NCBI GenBank assembly: GCA_028752905.1
Contig: JAQNBH010000014.1
Span: 17,343,250 to 17,407,249 of the forward strand
Reading direction: 5' to 3'
Origin: Cladorhizidae sp. MBARI D1340-BT2
Lineage: Eukaryota > Porifera > Demospongiae > Poecilosclerida > Cladorhizidae
Length of the DNA: 64,000 nucleotides
This document shows, piece by piece, positions 8,755 through 20,814 of the stretch (the first letter of the stretch is position 1; each line of letters opens with the position of its first letter). The notes under the pieces were generated by a model, which saw nothing but the letters and a program-made list of their open reading frames with translations, searched no databases and was not told the origin of the DNA. The position numbers and the translations under genes are program-made.

Positions 8755-11654
8755 CAGCTCATGGAAGAACCTTCGCACTTAACTGCCAAGATTCATGGAG
8801 CAGCACATGGAAGAACCTTCACTTTTAACTGCCCAGCATCAAGGAGCAGCACATGGAAGAACCTTTACTTTTAACTGCCCAGCATCAAGGAGCAGCACAT
8901 GGAAAAACCTTCAATCTTAACCACCCAGCATCAAGGAGCAGCACATAGAAGAATCTTCACTCTTAACCGCCAAGCAGTAACGAGTAGGACATGGAAGAAA
9001 CTTAACACTTAACCACCCAGCATCAAGGAGCAGCACATGGAAGAACCTTCACGCTTAACAGCCCAGAATCAAGGAGTAGACATGGAATAACCGTCACACT
9101 TAACCACCCAGCATCAAAGAGTAGCAAAGGGAAGAACCTTTACTCTTAACCGCCTAGCATCAAGTAGCAGCACAACGCAGAACCTTCACACTTAACCGCC
9201 AAGCATCAACAAGTAGCACATGGAAGAACCTTCACAATTAAGCGACCCAGCATCAAAGAGCAGCACATGGACATTCACACTTAACCGCCCAGCATCATGG
9301 AGTAGCACATGGAAGAACCTTCACCATTACCCACCTAGCATCAAAGGGCAGCACATAGAAGAACCTTTATTCTTTATGCTGGGAGGTTAAGAGTGAAGGT
9401 TATTCCATCTGCTTATTCCATCTTCTGCTCCTTGATGCTGGGCAGTTAAGAATAAAGGTTCTTCCATGTGCTACTCCTTGATACTGGGCGGTTAAGAGTG
9501 AAGGTTCTCCCATGTACTGCTCTTTGATTCTGGGTAGTTAAGAGTAAAGAAAGTTAAAAGTGAAGGTTCTTCCCATGTGCTGCTGGGCAGTTAAACGAGA
9601 AGGTTCTTCAATGTGCTGCTCTTTTATGCTGGGCGGTTAAGAGTTAAGGTTATTCCATCTGCTGCTCATTGATGCTGGGCAGGTAAGAATAAAGCTTCTT
9701 CCATGTGCTGTTCCTTGATTCTGGGTGGTTAAGAGTGAAGGTTCTTCCATGTGCTACTCCTTGATGCTGGGCGGTTAAGAGTGAAGGTTTTTCCATGTTC
9801 TACTCCTTTATGCTGGGTAGTTAAAAGTAAAGAAAGTTAAAAGTGAAGGTTCTTCCATGTGCTGCTCCTTCATGCTGGGCGGTTAAGAGTGAAGGTTCTT
9901 CCATGTGCTGCTCCTTGATGCTGGGCAGTAAGACTGAAGGTTCTGCAATGTCTGCTCTTTGATGCTGTGCAATTAAAAGTGAAGGTTTTTCCATGTGCTA
10001 TTCCTTGATGCTGGGTAGTTAAGAGTAAAGAAAGTTAAAAGTGAAAGTTCTTTCATGTGCTGCTCCTTGATGCTGGGCGGTTAAGAGTGAAGGTTCTTCC
10101 ATGTTCTCCTCCTTGATGCGGGGCGGTTAAGAGTGAAGGTTCTTCCATGTGCTGCTCCTGAATAACCTTCACTCTTAACCGCCCAGCATAGGAGAAGCAC
10201 ATGGAAGAACCTTCACTCTTAACCGCCCAGCATAGGAGCAGCACATGGAAGAACCTTCACTCTTAACTGCCCAGCATCAACGAGCAGCACATGGAAGAAC
10301 CTTCACTCTTAACTGCCCAGCATCAAGGAGCAGCACATGGAAGAATCTACACTCTTAACAGCCCAACATCAAGGAATAGGACATGGAAGAAACTTAACAC
10401 TTAACCACCCAGCATCAATGAGCAGCACATGGAAGAATCTTCACTCTTAACCACCCAGCATCAAGGATTAGGACATGGAAGAAACTTAACATTTAACCGC
10501 CCAGCATTAATAAGCAGCACATGGAAGAACATTCACTCTTAACCGGCAAGCACCAATTAGCAGCAAATGGAACAACCTTCACACTTAACCGCTCATCATT
10601 AAGGAGTAGCACATGGAAGAACCTTAACTCTTAACCACCCAGCATAAAGAAGCCGCACCTGGAAGACCCTTCCACTTAACTGCCCAGCATCAAGGATAGC
10701 ACATGGAAGAACCTTAACACTTAAACGCCCAGCATGGAGCAGCACATGGAAGAACTTTTATTCTTAACCGCTCAGCATAAAGGAGCAGCTCATGGAAGAA
10801 CCTTCCCACTTAACTGCCCAGATTCAACGAGCAGCACATGGAAGAACCTTCACTTTTAACTTCCCAGCATCAAGGAACAGCACATGGAAGAACCTTTACT
10901 TTTAACCGCCCAGGAGCAGCACATGGAAGAACCTTCACTCTTAACCACCCAGCATCAAGGAGCAGCACATGGAAGAACCTTCACTCTTAACAGCTCAGCA
11001 TCCAGGAGGAGCACATGGAAGAACCTTCACTCTTAACCAACCAGCATTATGGAGAAGGACATGGAAGAACCTTCACTCTTAACCGCCCAGCATCAAGAAG
11101 CAGCACATGGAAGAATCTTTACTTTTAACCACCTCGCATCAAGATTAGCACATGGAAAAACCTTCACACTAAACCACCCAGAATCAAGGAGAACCACATG
11201 GAAGAACCTTTACTCTTAACCGCCCAGCATCAAGGAGCGGCACATGGAAGAACCTTCACTCTTAACCGCCAAGCATCAAGGATCAGCTCATGGAAGAACC
11301 TTCACTCTTAACCGCCCAGCATCAAAAGCAGCACATGGAAGAACCTTCACTCTTAACCGCCCAGGATCAAGAAGCAGTACATATATGGAAGAACCTTCAA
11401 TTTTAATAGCCCAGTATCAAGGAGCAGCACATGGAAGAACCTTCACGCTTAACTGCCCTGAATCAAGGAGTAGCACATGGAACCTTCACTCTTAACCGCC
11501 CAGAATTAATGAGTAGCACATGGAAGAACTTTGACTCTTAACCACCCAGCATCAAAGAGCAGCACAGTGAAGAACCTTTACTCTTAACCTCCTAGCATCA
11601 AGTAGCAGCACAACGAAGAACCTTCACACTTAACCGCCCATCATCAAGGAGCAG
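8755..11654. repeat. 46-bp satellite array, first part
   Basis: Tandem monomers of 46 bp. Typical pieces are ACATGGAAGAACCTTCACTC, TTAACCGCCCAGCATCAAGG and AGCAGC. Monomers vary by substitutions (CCACCC for CCGCCC; AGTAGC for AGCAGC) and small deletions, so the array is diverged enough for higher-order blocks to be recognised. 46 is not a multiple of 3, so any open frame through it cycles through all three frames. It contains a reversed segment (see 9372-10157). Confidence 0.95.
9372..10157 (-). repeat. Satellite segment in reversed orientation, block 1
   Basis: From TTATTCTTTATGCTGGGAGG to GCTGCTCCTGAATAACC the monomers read as the reverse complement (CTTCCATGTGCTGCTCCTTG, GGGCGGTTAAGAGTGAAGG). 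Both junctions are abrupt. It includes an unusual junction, AGTAAAGAAAGTTAAAAGTG, repeated several times. The same edges recur at 13826, 26537, 30128 and 61797. Confidence 0.9.
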
Positions 11655-12066
11655 TGTTGGGGTTCAACTTCTGCCTAGTCCCAATATGGTAGGTATTGCT
11701 GCCACCAGAGCCTAACAGCTAGGAGTAAGTCGCCTAGTCTACCCAGAGAAATTTAGGGTATAAAGTTAGACTAAGTTTTATTACTCAAAGCAACAACAGT
11801 AGACTGAAACAGTTTGGCTGGCAGGGTTTTTTATAACCACTCCCAGCCTCACACAGTAAGTGACATATGGCTAACACCTTACAATGCACAGTCCAAAGTC
11901 AAACATACAGATGATAGGTAGAGACACATAAGCCTGTATAAATCCAGGTGTGAACCACATCAATTAACAGTAATTAACCATGGTTAGCTAATTAGAACTA
12001 ACAGATATAAGCTACCTCTAGCTACAGGTTATGGCCAGGCTTGGCCATGTCAGGCGGCCCCTGACA
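11655..12066. mobile_element. Solo LTR (412 bp) in satellite, first copy
   Basis: Unique sequence interrupts the array. It starts TGTTGGGGTTC and ends CCCCTGACA, and is flanked by the 5-bp duplication AGCAG (11650-11654 and 12067-12071) taken from the satellite monomer. TG...CA ends plus a 5-bp target duplication identify it as an LTR left after LTR-LTR recombination. The matching position in copy 2 (63935-63939) is empty. Orientation is uncertain. Confidence 0.85.
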
Positions 12067-15000
12067 AGCAGCACATGGAAGAACCTTCACTCTTAACAAC
12101 CCATCACTCTTAACAACCCAGCATCAAGGAGTAGCACATGGAAGAACCTTTACTCTTAACCACCAAGCATCAAGGAACAGCACAAGAACCATTACTCTTA
12201 ACCTCCCAGTATCAAATAGCAGCACACGGAATAACCTTTTTCTTAACCGCCCAGCATAAAGGAGCAGCTCATGGAAAAACCTTCATACTTAACCATCCAG
12301 ATTCAGGGAGCAGAACATGGAAGAACCTTAATCTTAACCCCACAGGATCATGGAGCAGCACAAGGAAGAACCTTTATTCTTAACCGCCCAGCATCAAGGA
12401 GCAGCAAATGGAAGAACCTTTGCACATAATGGCCCAGATTCAAGGAGCAGCACATGGAAGAACCTTCACTCTTAACCACCCAGCATAATGGAACAGCACA
12501 TGGAAGAACCTTCATTCTTGACCGCCCAGCATCAACGAGCAGAACATGGAAGCACTTTCGCAATTAACAGCCCAGATTAAAGGAGCAGCACATGGAGAAT
12601 CTTCACTCTTAACTGCCCAGCATCAAGGAGCAGAACATGGAAGAACCTTCACACTTAACCGCCTAGCATCAAGGAGTAGCACATGGAAGAACCTTCACTC
12701 TTAACCACCCAGAATCAAGGAGTAGCACATGGAAGGACCATTACTCTTAACCACCGAACATCAAGATGCAGCAGATGGAAGTTACCTTCACTCTTAACTG
12801 CCGAACACCAAGGAGCTGCACATGGAAGAACCTTCACACTTAACCACTCAGCACCAAGGAGCAGCACAATAATCACCCAGCATCAAGGAACAGCACATAG
12901 AAGAACCTTCACTTTTAACCTCCCAGCATCAAGGAGTAGCACAAGTAAGACCTTTCACTCTTAACCACCCAGAATCAATGAGTAGCACATGGAAGAACCT
13001 CGACTCTTAACCACCCAGCATCAAAGAGCAGCACAGTGAAGAACCTTTACTCTTAACCGCCTAGAATCAAGTAGCAGCACAACGAAGAACCTTCACACTT
13101 AACCGCCCATCATCAAGGAGAAGCACATGGAAGAACCTTCACTCTTAACCACCCAGCATCAAGGAGTAGCACATGGAAGAACCTTTACTCTTAACCACCA
13201 AGCATCAAGGAACAGCACAAGAACCATTACTCTTAACCACCCAGTATCAAAGAGCAGCACATGGAAGAACCTTTATTCTTAACCGCCCAGCATAAAGGAG
13301 CAGCTCATGGAAGAACCTTCATACTTAACCACCCAGATTCAGGGAGCAGAACATGGAAGAACCTTAATCTTAACCCCACAGGATCACGGAACAGCACAAG
13401 GAAGAACCTTTATTCTTAACTGCCCAACATCAAGGAGCAGGAAATGGAAGAACCTTTGCACATAATGGCCCAGATTCAAGGAGCAGCACATGGAAGAACC
13501 TTCACTCTTAACCACCCAGCATCAACGAGCAGAACATGGAAGCACTTTCGCAATTAACAGCCCAGATTAAAGGAGCAGCACATGGAGAACCTTCACTCTT
13601 AACTGCCCAGCATCAAGGAATAGCACATGGAAGAACCTTCACACTTAACCGCCTAGCTTCAAGGAGCAGCACATGGAAGAACCTTCACAATTAACCGACC
13701 CAGCATCAAGGAGCAGCACATGGACATTCACACTTAACCGCCCAGCATCATGGAGTAGCACATGGAAGAACCTTCACCATTACCCACCTAGCATCAAAGG
13801 GCAGCACATAGAAGAACCTTTATACTTTATGCTGGGAGGTTAAGAGTGAAGGTTATTCCATCTGCTTATTCCATCTTCTGCTCCTTGATGCTGGGCAGTT
13901 AAGAATAAAGGTTCTTCCATGTGCTACTCCTTGATACTGGGCAGTAAGACTGAAGGTTCTGCAATGTCTGCTCTTTGATGCTGTGCAATTAAAAGTGAAG
14001 GTTTTTCCATGTGCTATTCCTTGATGCTGGGTAGTTAAGAGTAAAGAAAGTTAAAAGTGAAAGTTCTTCCATGTGCTGCTCCTTGATGCTGGGCGGTTAA
14101 GAGTGAAGGTTCTTCCATGTTCTCCTCCTTGATGTGGGGCGGTTAAGAGTGAAGGTTCTTCCATGTGCTGCTCCTGAATAACCTTCACTCTTAACCGCCC
14201 AGCATAGGAGAAGCACATGGAAGAACCTTCACTCTTAACCGCCCAGCTTAGGAGCAGCACATGGAAGAACCTTCACTCTTAACTGCCCAGCATCAACGAG
14301 CAGCACATGGAAGAACCTTCACTCTTAACTGCCCAGCATCAAGGAGAAGCACATGGAAGAATCTACACTCTTAACAGCCCAACATCAAGGGACATGGAAG
14401 AAACTTAAAACTTAACCACCCAGCATCAATGAGCAGCACATGGAAGAATCTTCACTCTTAACCACCCAGCATCAAGGATTAGGACATGGAAGAAACTTAA
14501 CATTTAACCGCCCAGCATTAATAAGCAGCACATGGAAGAACATTCACTCTTAACCGGCAAGCACCAATGAGCAGCAAATGGAACAACCTTCACACTTAAC
14601 CGCTCATCATTAAGGAGTAGCACATGGAAGAACCTTAACTCTTAACCACCCAGCATAAAGAAGCCGCACATGGAAGACCCTTCCACTTAACTGCCCAGCA
14701 TCAAGGATAGCACATGGAAGAACCTTAACACTTAAACGCCCAGCATGGAGCAGCACATGGAAGAACTTTTATTCTTAACCGCTCAGCATAAAGGAGCAGC
14801 TCATGGAAGAACCTTCCCACTTAACTGCCTAGATTCAACGAGCAGCACATGGAAGAACCTTCACTTTTAACTTCCCAGCATCAAGGAACAGCACATGGAA
14901 GAACCTTTACTTTTAACCGCCCAGGAGCAGCACATGGAAGAACCTTCACTCTTAACCACCCAGCATCAAGGAGCAGCACATGGAAGAACCTTCACTCTTA

Positions 15001-15757
15001 ACCACCCAGCATCAAGGAGCAGCACATGGAAGAACCTTCACTCTTAACAGCTCAGCATCCAGGAGGAGCACATGGAAGAACCTTCACTCTTAACCAACCA
15101 GCATCATGGAGAAGGACATGGAAGAACCTTCACTCTTAACCGCCCAGCATCAAGAAGCAGCACATGGAAGAATCTTTACTTTTAACCACCTCACATCAAG
15201 ATTAGCACATGGAAAAACTTTCACACTAAACCACCCAGAATCAAAGAGAACCACATGGAAGAACCTTTACTCTTAACCGCCCAGCATCAAGGAGCGGCAC
15301 ATGGAAGAACCTTCACTCTTAACCACCCAGCATCAAGGAGCGGCACATGGAAGAACCTTCACTCTTAACCGCCAAGCATCAAGGAGCAGCTCATGGAAGA
15401 ACCTTCACTCTTAACCGCCCAGCATCAAAAGCAGCAAATGGAAGAACCTTCACTCTTAACCGCCCAGGATCAAGAAGCCGTACGTATATGGAAGAACCTT
15501 CAATTTTAATAGCCCAGTATCAAGGAGCAGCACATGGAAGAACCTTCACGCTTAACTGCCCTGAATCAAGGAGTAGCACATGGAACCTTCACTCTTAACC
15601 GCCCAGAATTAATGAGTAGCACATGGAAGAACTTTGACTCTTAACCACCCAGCATCAAAGAGCAGCACAGTGAAGAACCTTTACTCTTAACCTCCTAGCA
15701 TCAAGTAGCAGCACAACGAAGAACCTTCACACTTAACCGCCCATCATCAAGGAGCAG
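12067..15757. repeat. 46-bp satellite array, second part
   Basis: Direct-orientation monomers apart from the reversed segment at 13826-14172. From about 13938 on, the array repeats the content of about 9923 onward, including the following solo LTR, with an offset that grows from about 4.01 to 4.14 kb through small indels. This is a tandem duplication of a roughly 4.1-kb block. Confidence 0.9.
13826..14172 (-). repeat. Satellite segment in reversed orientation, block 2
   Basis: The left and right junctions are the same as at 9372-10157, but the segment is shorter: an internal stretch of about 0.44 kb present in block 1 is missing. Confidence 0.9.
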
Positions 15758-16169
15758 TGTTGGGGTTCAACTTCTGCCTAGTCCCAATATGGTAGGTATT
15801 GCTGCCACCAGAGCCTAACAGCTAGGAGTAAGTCGCCTCGTCTACCCAGAGAAATTTAGGGTATAAAGTTAGACTAAGTTTTATTACTCAAAGCAACAAC
15901 AGTAGACTGAAACAGTTTGGCTGGCAGGTTTTTTTATAACCACTCCCAGCCTCACACAGTAAGTGACATATGGCTAACACCTTACAATGCACAGTCCAAA
16001 GTCAAACATACAGATGACAGGTAGAGACACATAAGCCTGTATAAATCCAGGTGTGAACCACGTCAATTAACAGTTATTAACCATGGTTAGCTAATTAGAA
16101 CTAACAGATATAAGCTACCTCTAGCTACAGGTTATGGCCAGGCTTGGCCATGTCAGGCGGACCCTGACA
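15758..16169. mobile_element. Solo LTR (412 bp) in satellite, duplicated copy
   Basis: Nearly identical to 11655-12066 and with the same AGCAG flanks (15753-15757, 16170-16174). It sits in the same monomer context 4103 bp downstream, so it was copied with its surroundings and is not a second insertion. Confidence 0.9.
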
Positions 16170-19100
16170 AGCAGCACATGGAAGAACCTTCACTCTTAAC
16201 AACCCATCACTCTTAACAACCCAGCATCAAGGAGTAGCACATGGAAGAACCTTTACTCTTAACCACCAAGCATCAAGGAACAGCACAAGAACCATTACTC
16301 TTAACCACCCAGTATCAAATAGCAGCACATGGAATAACCTTTTTCTTAACCGCCCAGCATAAAGGAGCAGCTCATGGAAGAACCTTCATACTTAACCACC
16401 CAGATTCAGGGAGCAGAACATGGAAGAACCTTAATCTTAACCCCACAGGATCATGGAGCAGCACAAGGAAGAACCTTTATTCTTAACCGCCCAGCATCAA
16501 GGAGCAGCAAATGGAAGAACCTTTGCACATAATGGCCCAGATTCAGGGAGCAGAACATGGAAGAACCTTAATCTTAACCCCACAGGATCATGGAGCAGCA
16601 CAAGGAAGAACCTTTATTCTTAACCGCCCAGCATCATGGAACAGCACATGGAAGAACCTTCATTCTTGACCGCCCAGCATCAACGAGCAGAACATGGAAG
16701 CACTTTCGCAATTAACAGCCCAGATTAAAGGAGCAGCACATGGAGAATCTTCACTCTTAACTGCCCAGCATCAAGGAACAGCACATGGAAGAACCTTCAC
16801 ATTTAACCGCCTAGCATCAAGGAGTAGCACATGGAAGAACCTTCACTCTTAACAACCCAGAATCAAGGAGTAGCACATGGAAGGACCATCACTCTTAACC
16901 ACCGAACATCAAGGTGCAGCAGATGGAAGTTACCTTCACTCTTAACTGCCCAACACCAAGGAGCTGCACATGGAAGAACCTTCACACTTAACCACTCAGC
17001 ACCAAGGAGCAGCACAATAATCACCCAGCATCAAGGAACAGCACATGGAAGAACCTTCACTCTTAACCTCCCAGCATCAAGGAGTAGCACAAGTAAGACC
17101 TTTCACTCTTAACCACCCAGAATCAATGAGTAGCACATGGAAGAACCTCGACTCTTAACCACCCAGCATCAAAGAGCAGCACAGTGAAGAACCTTTACTC
17201 TTAACCGCCTAGAATCAAGTAGCAGCACAACGAAGAACCTTCACACTTAACCGCCCATCATCAAGGAGAAGCACATGGAAGAACCTTCACTCTTAACCAC
17301 CCAGCATCAAGGAGTAGCACATGGAAGAACCTTTACTTTTAACCACCAAGCATCAAGGAACAGCACAAGAACCATTACTCTTAACCACCCAGTATCAAAG
17401 AGCAGCACATGGAAGAACCTTTATTCTTAACCGCCCAGCATCAAGGAGCAGCAAATGGAAGAACCTTTGCACATAATGGCCCAGATTCAAGGAGCAGCAC
17501 ATGGAAGAACCTTCACTCTTAACCACCCAGCATCATGGAACAGCACATGGAAGAACCTTCATTCTTGACCGCCCAGCATCAACGAGCAGAACATGGAAGC
17601 ACTTTCGCAATTAACAGCCCAGATTAAAGGAGCAGCACATGGAGAACCTTCACTCTTAACTGCCCAGCATCAAGGAGCAGCACATGGAAGAACCTTCACA
17701 CTTAACCGCCTAGCATCAAGGAGTAGCACATGGAAGAACCTCACTCTTAACTGCCCAGAATCAAGGAGTAGCACATGGAAGGACCATCACTCTTAACCAC
17801 CGAACATCAAGGTGCAGCAGATGGAAGTTACCTTCACTCTTAACTGCCCAACACCAAGGAGCTGCACATGGAAGAACCTTCACACTTAACCACTCAGCAC
17901 CAAGGAGCAGCACAATAATCACCCAGCATCAAGGAACAGCACATGGAAGAACCTTCACTCTTAACCTCCCAGCATCAAGGAGTAGCACAAGTAAGACCTT
18001 TCACTCTTAACCAAGGAGCAGCACATGGAGGAACCTTTATTCTTAACCTCCCAGCATCAAGGAGCAGAACATGGAAGAACCTTCGCACTTAACCACCCAG
18101 ATTCAAGTAGCAGCACATGGAGAACCTTCACTCTTAACCGCCCAGCATCAAGGAGTAGCACATGGAAGAACCTTCACACTTAACCGCCCAGCATTAAGGA
18201 GCAGCACGTGGAAGAGCCTTCACTCTTAACCACCCAGCATCATGGAGCAGCACATGGAAGGACCTTTATTCTTAACCGCCCAACATCAAGGAGCAGATCA
18301 TGGAAGAACCTTCACTCTTAACCACCCAGCATCATGGAGCAGTATGTGGAAGAACCTTTATTCTTAACCGCCCAGCATCAAGGAGCAGAACATGGAAGGA
18401 CCTTCGCATGTAACCACCCAGATTAAAGGAGCAGCACATGGAGAACCTTCACTCTTAACTACCCAGCATCATGGAGTAGCACATGGAAGAACTTTCACAA
18501 TTAACCAACCAGCATCAAGGAGTAGCACATGTAAAAACCTTCACATTAACCAGCCAGCATCAAGGAGCAGAACATGTAAGAACCTTTACTCTTAACCGCC
18601 CAGGCAGCATCAAGGAGCAGCACATGGAAGAACCTTCACTCTTAACCACCCAGCATCAAGGAGCCACACATGGAAAAACCTTCGTCTTAACCACCCAGCA
18701 TCAAGGAGGAGCACATGGAATAACCTTCACTTTTAACTTTCCAGCATCACAAGGAGCAGCACATGGAAGAACCTTGATTTTTAATCACTCAGCATCAATG
18801 AGCAGCACATGGAAGAACCTTCACTCTTAACTGCCCAGCATCAAGGTGCAGCACATGGAAGAACCTTCACTCTTAACCTCCAGCATCAAGGACCAGATCA
18901 TGGAAGAACCTTCACTCTTAACCACCCAGCATCATGGAGCAGTATGTGGAAGAACCTTCACTCTTAACCACTCAGCATCAAGGAGGAGCACATGGAAGAA
19001 CCTTCACTCTTAACCACCCAGCATTAAAGAGCAGCACATGGAAGAACCTTCACTCTTAACTGCCCAGCATCAAGGAGGAGCACAAGGAAGAACCTTCACT

Positions 19101-19413
19101 CTTTACCACCCGGCATCAGGAAGCAGCACTTAATAGAAACTTTATTCTTAACCGACCAGCATCAAGGAGCAGAACATGGAAGACCCTTCGCACTTAACCG
19201 CCCAGATTAAAGGAGCAGGACATGGAAGTACTTTCACCCTTAACCGCCCAGCACCAATGAGCATCACATGAAAGCACCTTCACTCTTAACCACGCAGCAT
19301 CAAGCAGTAGCACATCAACGAACCTTAACGTTTAACTGCTCAGCATCAAAGAGCAGCACATGGAAGAACCTTCACTCTTAACTGCACAGCATCAAGCAGC
19401 AGCACATGGAAGA
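16170..19413 (+). repeat. 46-bp satellite array, third part
   Basis: Direct-orientation monomers only. Segment 17270-18000 reappears with few changes at 28520-29280, and 18000-18900 resembles 29280-29560 and 32180-32850. It ends at GAAGA, the target duplication of the Ty3 element. Confidence 0.9.
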
Positions 19414-19610
19414 TAGTGGACATTGGTCTAGTAGATCGCTATGTATGTATTCTCTTGTATAGGTAGACCCCTTACCCATTATACGTATTCATACATGTAC
19501 GCATGCGCGCAGACACACACTATGCTCAGTTGATGCACACATTGTCAAAGACAGGTTCTGATTCATATCCAGTGTGATCTTTGACAAAGGCGTAGCTGCG
19601 CTATCATCTA
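19414..19610 (+). repeat. 5' LTR of Ty3 element
   Basis: Begins TAGTGGACATTGG and ends CTATCATCTA, with TAG...CTA termini instead of TG...CA. The bounds are set by the match with 24855-25049 and by the GAAGA flanks. The interior (19512-19542) is complementary to the sequence that follows the LTR. Confidence 0.9.
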
Positions 19611-19640
19611 TGTGTGCATCAACTCGGCATAGTGTGTGTC
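19512..19640 (+). promoter_or_regulatory. Inverted pair linking LTR interior and primer-binding region
   Basis: Bases 19512-19542 (GACACACACTATGC, two differing bases, then AGTTGATGCACACAT) are the reverse complement of 19610-19640 with 2 mismatches in 31. The second arm starts at the very edge of the LTR, where the primer-binding site belongs. If transcription starts near 19512-19530, the RNA's 5' end could fold onto the primer-binding site, as in self-primed Tf1-type elements. No tRNA-complementary primer site was recognised there. Confidence 0.65.
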
Positions 19641-19725
19641 ATTTGACTATTGTGGCATCGTTTGCAACACTGTGGAGGATCCCTAAGGAAACTATAATAG
19701 GCGACCCCATTTAACGCCCACCAAG

Positions 19726-20814
19726 ATGGAAGCGGTCAGATGCCCCTTCCCTGGATACACCTACAGCACCCCGGCTGATCTGGATCCGGCAGTAACAGCA
19801 GTCGTCCTGTCCACCCATGCTATGGGACACAGACGAGCGACCAAGGCTAAACCTGCGCCCGTGAAGAGACCGGAGATGACATCGGGAGGGACCACGGAGA
19901 ATTGGACATATTTTCTGAGTAGGTGGAAGGCCTACGCTGGGGCAGTACAGCTCACAGAACAAGACATCGCGGTGCAACTCCTCGAGTGCTGTGATAGTAA
20001 ACTCAGACGTGACATCACTCGAAATGCAGTCGACCCGGTTAAACTGGAGGACATGAGCGAGAGGGACCTACTGGGAGCGATGAGAGCCCTAGCGGTGAAG
20101 GAGGAAAACCCCAAGGTGGCCAGGGTGGTTCTGAGCCGGATGGTTCAGGACAGGGGTGAACCAGTGAGGGCTTTCGCGGCCAGACTCCGAGGCCAGGCCA
20201 AGGTATGCTGTTTCACTAAGAAATGTACTAACTGCGAGGCCATCTCCATTCAAGGTGAGGAGAGGGTGGCGGATCAGTTATGTATTGGGTTAGCTGATGG
20301 AGAAATCCAAGAGGATCTCCTTAAACACCCAGACCAGAACATGGGGGTGGAAGAGACCATTAGATTTGTGGAGGTGAGGGCAGCTGGTAAAAGGTCGGCA
20401 GTATCAATGACCATGCCCACCTCCACTAGCGCCATCGATGATGATGAGGGTACAGAGGCGGTGAGCAGCACGTATAAGCGCCAGCAGCGACTCCCCCCTC
20501 ACGACCGAGGCTGGGACCAGGCACGGTCATGCCCACCCGATAACATGCTCCACCCCCCAACCACACACCCCACCGAGAACCCGGCTACCCCTACCAGAGA
20601 ACGACACCAACTAGGGGACAGAGCCTGCCACCTCAATGCGCCACCAGAAACACACCCATCAAGCGAGGTGTGTGTAACTTCTGTGGCCTTCCAGGTCACG
20701 GAGAACAGGAACGAACAGCTCACAGGCGCATACATTGGCCGGCCTTCAGAACCACCTGCCCCTCCGGCGGACGGCAGAATCATACAGCCCAGATGTGCTG
20801 GCAAGGATCCATAG
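19726..20814 (+). pseudogene. gag of Ty3 element (frame broken before zinc knuckles)
   Basis: The frame starts at ATG 19726 after a 115-bp leader. It encodes a capsid-like protein (ENWTYFLSRWKAYAG, LLECCDSKLRRDI, VRAFAARLRGQAKVC, RVADQLCIGLADGEI) of the kind that assembles the particle around genomic RNA. Two CX2CX4HX4C zinc-knuckle spacings appear only in the neighbouring frame: CNFCGLPGHGEQER at 20673-20714, with Arg in the last ligand place, and CPSGGRQNHTAQMC, with Gly in the second ligand place. A frameshift therefore lies upstream of about 20600, and each knuckle has lost one ligand. Confidence 0.8.

Noticed and set aside
8755..19413. Many 60-115-codon open frames in the satellite (MEEPSLLTAQHQGAAHGRTF type)
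   Set aside because: They follow from a 46-bp repeat with few stops. All three frames repeat the same peptide words, copies are truncated at random, and there is no splice or start context.
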